Assembly (NCBI RefSeq): GCF_018139545.1
Contig: NZ_JAGSPJ010000005.1
Location: forward strand, 355,112-419,111
Length of the DNA stretch: 64,000 nt
Source: Affinundibacterium fentianense
GTDB taxonomy: Bacteria > Pseudomonadota > Gammaproteobacteria > Burkholderiales > Burkholderiaceae_D
Direction of reading: 5' to 3'
Of this stretch, positions 61,493-64,000 are shown one piece after another. The stretch's first letter is position 1. Every line of letters begins with the position of its first letter. The position numbers were made by a program, and so were the translations under genes. The notes beneath the pieces were generated by a model, which saw nothing but the letters and a program-made list of their open reading frames with translations, was not told the origin of the DNA and did not search any database.

Positions 61493-62953
61493 ATGTATTC
61501 CCGTCTTTTTTCTCTGTCTACTTTGCTGTGCGTATTCACTGCGCCAGTTTGTCTAAACAGTGTTGCTGCGCCAGCAGTTCCCGCAGTGCCCACAGTCGCT
61601 GCTAAACAAGGCTTTCATGCGGTGCGTTTACCCGCTAGCTTTTTCTCTGAAAATCGCGCTCGTTTGCTCGCTGAGCTCAAAAAAATGGGACCCGGCACCA
61701 TTGCTGTCATCAAATCGATGCCAGAACAAAATCGTAATGGCGACAGCACGCATATGTATCGGCAAGACTCCGATTTTTACTATTTAACGGGAGTCGAAGA
61801 AGCGGAAGCAGTAGCGGTGTTGGATGCGGATAGCAATCAAGCCTACACCTTGTATGTGCGCAAACGCGATCAGCGTCGTGAAGCCTATGATGGTGCGCGA
61901 CTCGGTGTTGAGGGGGCATTAAAATTCGGTGCCAATAAAGCGGAATCATTTCCCGCCGCGGAAGAGAGTTTAAAAAATGTCGTGAGCAAGGCGCAGCGCG
62001 TTGTGCTGGTATCCAATTTTGATGAAGATTTCCGTAGAAAAATGCTCGATTGGATTTATCCTTTTGGCAGTGACAATAATCATTCTTCTCATAAGCGTAT
62101 TTTGGTCGATGGTCGTCACCTCATCGCAGAAATGCGCGTCATCAAGCAGCCGGCAGAAATCGACATGCTACAACGCGCGGTCGACGTCACGGTTGCAGGA
62201 CACTTGGCCGCAATGCAGGCATCGCTCACTGCTGCCAACGAAGGCGAAGTTGCGGGTGGTTTTCAAGGCACAGTGCGTAGCTTAGGCGCTCGATTTACTG
62301 GCTACGATACGATTGCTGGTGCAGGGCGAAATAGCTGTGTTTTGCATTATTTGACCAATGATCACGACATCGAAGCTGGTTCGCTGATGCTCCTCGATGC
62401 CGGTGCGGAAGTCGGCTATTACACTGCCGATGTCACGCGCACTTGGCCAGTGTCGGGTCAGTTTTCTAAGGAACAAAAAGCCATCTACGAATTAGTATTG
62501 AAAGCGCAAAATGCAGCCATCGATTTAGTCAAACCTGGCCGCGTTCATCATGAAGGCTTCGACGCCGCCATGCGCATTCTGAGTGATGGTCTAGTCGATC
62601 TTGGCTTACTCAAAGGCGATAAAGACAGCGTTTTCAAAAGCGGTGCCTACAGCCGTTTCACCATGCATGGCATTAGCCATTGGATAGGCCTTGATGTGCA
62701 TGATACTGGCGACTATCAAATGGAGCCCGGTAAACGTGGAGGACAGCGCGTCTTGGCACCCGGCATGGCATTGACAGTCGAGCCTGGCATTTATATTCCC
62801 AAAGATGCGAATGATGTGGATGCTAAGTGGCGTGGCATAGGCGTACGGATCGAAGACGTACTCTTGGTGACGCCAGATGGTAATCGCAACATGAGTGGCA
62901 AGTTGCCGCGCACGGTGAAAGATTTGGAAGCGGTTTTGAAGAAACGGAATTGA
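61493..62953 (+). CDS. Xaa-Pro aminopeptidase (M24B), exported
   Basis: This 486-aa aminopeptidase removes residues before proline. It has a signal peptide ending near NSVAAP, an N-terminal creatinase-like domain, then the pita-bread fold. The five metal ligands are seen: two Asp in LLDAGAEVGYYTADVTRTWP, His in HGISHWIGLDVHD, Glu in TVEPGIYIP and Glu in GVRIEDVLLV. Cytosolic PepP lacks a signal peptide, so this copy acts in the periplasm, perhaps with the exported S9A prolyl peptidase encoded elsewhere in the window. A 14-bp hairpin follows. Confidence 0.93.
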   Translation: MYSRLFSLSTLLCVFTAPVCLNSVAAPAVPAVPTVAAKQGFHAVRLPASFFSENRARLLAELKKMGPGTIAVIKSMPEQNRNGDSTHMYRQDSDFYYLTGVEEAEAVAVLDADSNQAYTLYVRKRDQRREAYDGARLGVEGALKFGANKAESFPAAEESLKNVVSKAQRVVLVSNFDEDFRRKMLDWIYPFGSDNNHSSHKRILVDGRHLIAEMRVIKQPAEIDMLQRAVDVTVAGHLAAMQASLTAANEGEVAGGFQGTVRSLGARFTGYDTIAGAGRNSCVLHYLTNDHDIEAGSLMLLDAGAEVGYYTADVTRTWPVSGQFSKEQKAIYELVLKAQNAAIDLVKPGRVHHEGFDAAMRILSDGLVDLGLLKGDKDSVFKSGAYSRFTMHGISHWIGLDVHDTGDYQMEPGKRGGQRVLAPGMALTVEPGIYIPKDANDVDAKWRGIGVRIEDVLLVTPDGNRNMSGKLPRTVKDLEAVLKKRN

Positions 62954-62963
62954 ATTTGGCTTG

Positions 62964-63001
62964 TTAGCTACCGCATCCTCACAGCAAGATGCGGTAGCTA
63001 A
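62964..63001. terminator. Hairpin between the convergent aminopeptidase and LytTR genes
   Basis: TTAGCTACCGCATC (62964-62977) pairs perfectly with GATGCGGTAGCTAA (62988-63001) around a 10-nt loop. There is no U-run on either side, but its place suits a bidirectional terminator. Confidence 0.6.
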
Positions 63002-63064
63002 GTTAAAGCAACGCTGCAATGGATCGTTGACTTGGCCTTACCTGACAAATCAGCGGCCGGGAAT

Positions 63065-63850
63065 CTACATCTGCTTAAAATGATGCAAATAACTACGACT
63101 AACCGGTAGCTTATCAGCGCGACCTTTCATAAACACGGTAGCCGTCTCGTTCTCACCGCGCGTCACGTGACTCACCATATTCATATTCACCACCACTGAA
63201 CGATGTACTTGAACAAAGTGGGTGGCGTCGAGTTGGTCTAGCAGTTCTTTGAGTGAGCTACGAATTAAGGCTTCAGCGGGTTTGCCGTCTTCGCCGCGCC
63301 AAGCGATTAGCGTGTATTTTTCATCTGAACGTAAGAAGTCGATATCCGTGACTGGGATCATACGTAATGATTGACCGACCATAGCTTTAATCCAGCGCAA
63401 GGGCTCTGGTGCCGCTTTCTTTTGCAGTCGCGCTTCTAATTTATCCAATAAATTCTCGATGTCGGGCGCTTCTTGTGCGCTTCCTATACGTTCGCGTATA
63501 CGCGCAACGGTATCGGCGAGGCGCACTGGATCGACTGGTTTGACGAGATAATCCAAGGCGCCTTGTGTGAAGGCTTCTACCGCGTACTCACTGTATGCCG
63601 TGACAAACACCAAATGGACGCCACGCCCGATTTGTCGTGCAGCTTCGATGCCGGTCATGCCTGGCATGTGCACGTCGAGAAAACATACAGTCGGCTTATG
63701 TGCTTGGTATTGTTCGACCGCTTCGCGTCCATTGCGTGCTTCTGCGACGATGCTTAATTCGGGCCAAGTCTGCGCTAGCATGCGGGTGAGTGAACTCCGC
63801 AAAAGAGGTTCGTCATCGGCGATCAGTGCGGTAGGGCGGGATGAGCTCAT
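63065..63850 (-). CDS. LytTR-family response regulator
   Basis: This 261-aa regulator has a receiver domain with the DDE acidic pair near residue 12, the phosphoacceptor Asp in CFLDVHMPG, the Thr in FVTAYSEYA and Lys in LVKPVDP. A LytTR DNA-binding domain follows (about residues 150-261), with FLRSDEKYTLI and HRSVVVNMN. Such regulators pair with LytS-type sensor kinases and control envelope or virulence genes. The kinase gene, if upstream on the same strand, lies past the window edge. There is no obvious ribosome-binding site change. Confidence 0.92.
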   Translation of the reverse strand: MSSSRPTALIADDEPLLRSSLTRMLAQTWPELSIVAEARNGREAVEQYQAHKPTVCFLDVHMPGMTGIEAARQIGRGVHLVFVTAYSEYAVEAFTQGALDYLVKPVDPVRLADTVARIRERIGSAQEAPDIENLLDKLEARLQKKAAPEPLRWIKAMVGQSLRMIPVTDIDFLRSDEKYTLIAWRGEDGKPAEALIRSSLKELLDQLDATHFVQVHRSVVVNMNMVSHVTRGENETATVFMKGRADKLPVSRSYLHHFKQM

Positions 63851-63962
63851 ATTGATTTCCTATGACAAATTGTTTGTTGAACCCAGATTTTCCATTAGGC
63901 GCATCTTCGATGCTATTTGAGCGCTGGCGGCGCATTTTCGGTCATTTTTCACGTTCTTCGTT

Positions 63963-63982
63963 GCAAATAGCTCGCTATTTGC
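63963..63982. repeat. Perfect inverted repeat near the right edge
   Basis: GCAAATAG (63963-63970) and CTATTTGC (63975-63982) flank CTCG. It lies upstream of the LytTR gene. Whether it is an operator or part of a dispersed repeat cannot be told from one copy. Confidence 0.6.
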
Positions 63983-64000
63983 GCCTCATTCACGTCAAAA

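Overview
The window looks like chromosome from a betaproteobacterium of the order Burkholderiales, most likely an Oxalobacteraceae (Undibacterium-like) genome of moderate GC. This is inferred from gene content and order, not from a marker gene. The pointers are ptsN-hprK-rapZ, the lolB-ispE-tRNA-Gln-prs-rplY block, tandem LpxL-type acyltransferases beside metK, a DUF2242 lipoprotein and phenylalanine hydroxylase. No phage, insertion sequence, CRISPR array or rRNA operon is visible, and most of the window is housekeeping sequence with tight operons.

Layout. 1-5.6 kb: the end of phenylalanine 4-monooxygenase, then on the minus strand two alpha/beta hydrolases and two translationally coupled lipid A-type acyltransferases. 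5.6-10.4 kb: metK behind a leader that resembles a SAM-II riboswitch, then a murein-peptide-type carboxypeptidase and a prolyl oligopeptidase. 10.4-17.4 kb: the heterodimeric ABC exporter mdlAB, a hypothetical protein and penicillin-binding protein 1A. 17.6-20.8 kb: a DUF2242 lipoprotein, aroG, a GIY-YIG-like protein and a secreted protein with a pure CCA-encoded polyproline tract. 21-30 kb: a BaeSR-like two-component pair, a Kef-type antiporter, an oxygen-binding di-iron protein, an acyl-CoA synthetase and gamma-glutamyltranspeptidase. 30.3-35.8 kb: rplY, prs, tRNA-Gln, ispE, lolB and a large TPR protein. 35.9-41.2 kb: mutM, a bacterial dynamin, an Asp-box repeat protein and mutY. 41.4-44.9 kb: a secreted TAP-like hydrolase with a NatAB-type ABC exporter.

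45.1-49.9 kb is the most unusual part: a four-gene, same-strand cassette. It holds a cyanophycin-synthetase-like ATP-grasp protein whose Mur-ligase half is shrunken and has lost its P-loop, a hotdog-like protein, a cytochrome P450 and a CgeB-like glycosyltransferase. It sits between a terminator and the convergent rapZ gene and looks like a small specialised-metabolite pathway. I recognise no described product.

49.9-64 kb: rapZ-hprK-ptsN, a GAF/PAS/GGDEF/EAL protein, queF, ilvA, a YqaA-type membrane protein, an LpqC-type esterase, a small membrane protein, a TPR protein, a secreted Xaa-Pro aminopeptidase and a LytTR response regulator at the right edge.

The two observations I would follow first are the candidate SAM-II riboswitch in front of metK, which has a second, mutually exclusive pairing over the start codon region, and the ATP-grasp/hotdog/P450/glycosyltransferase cassette.
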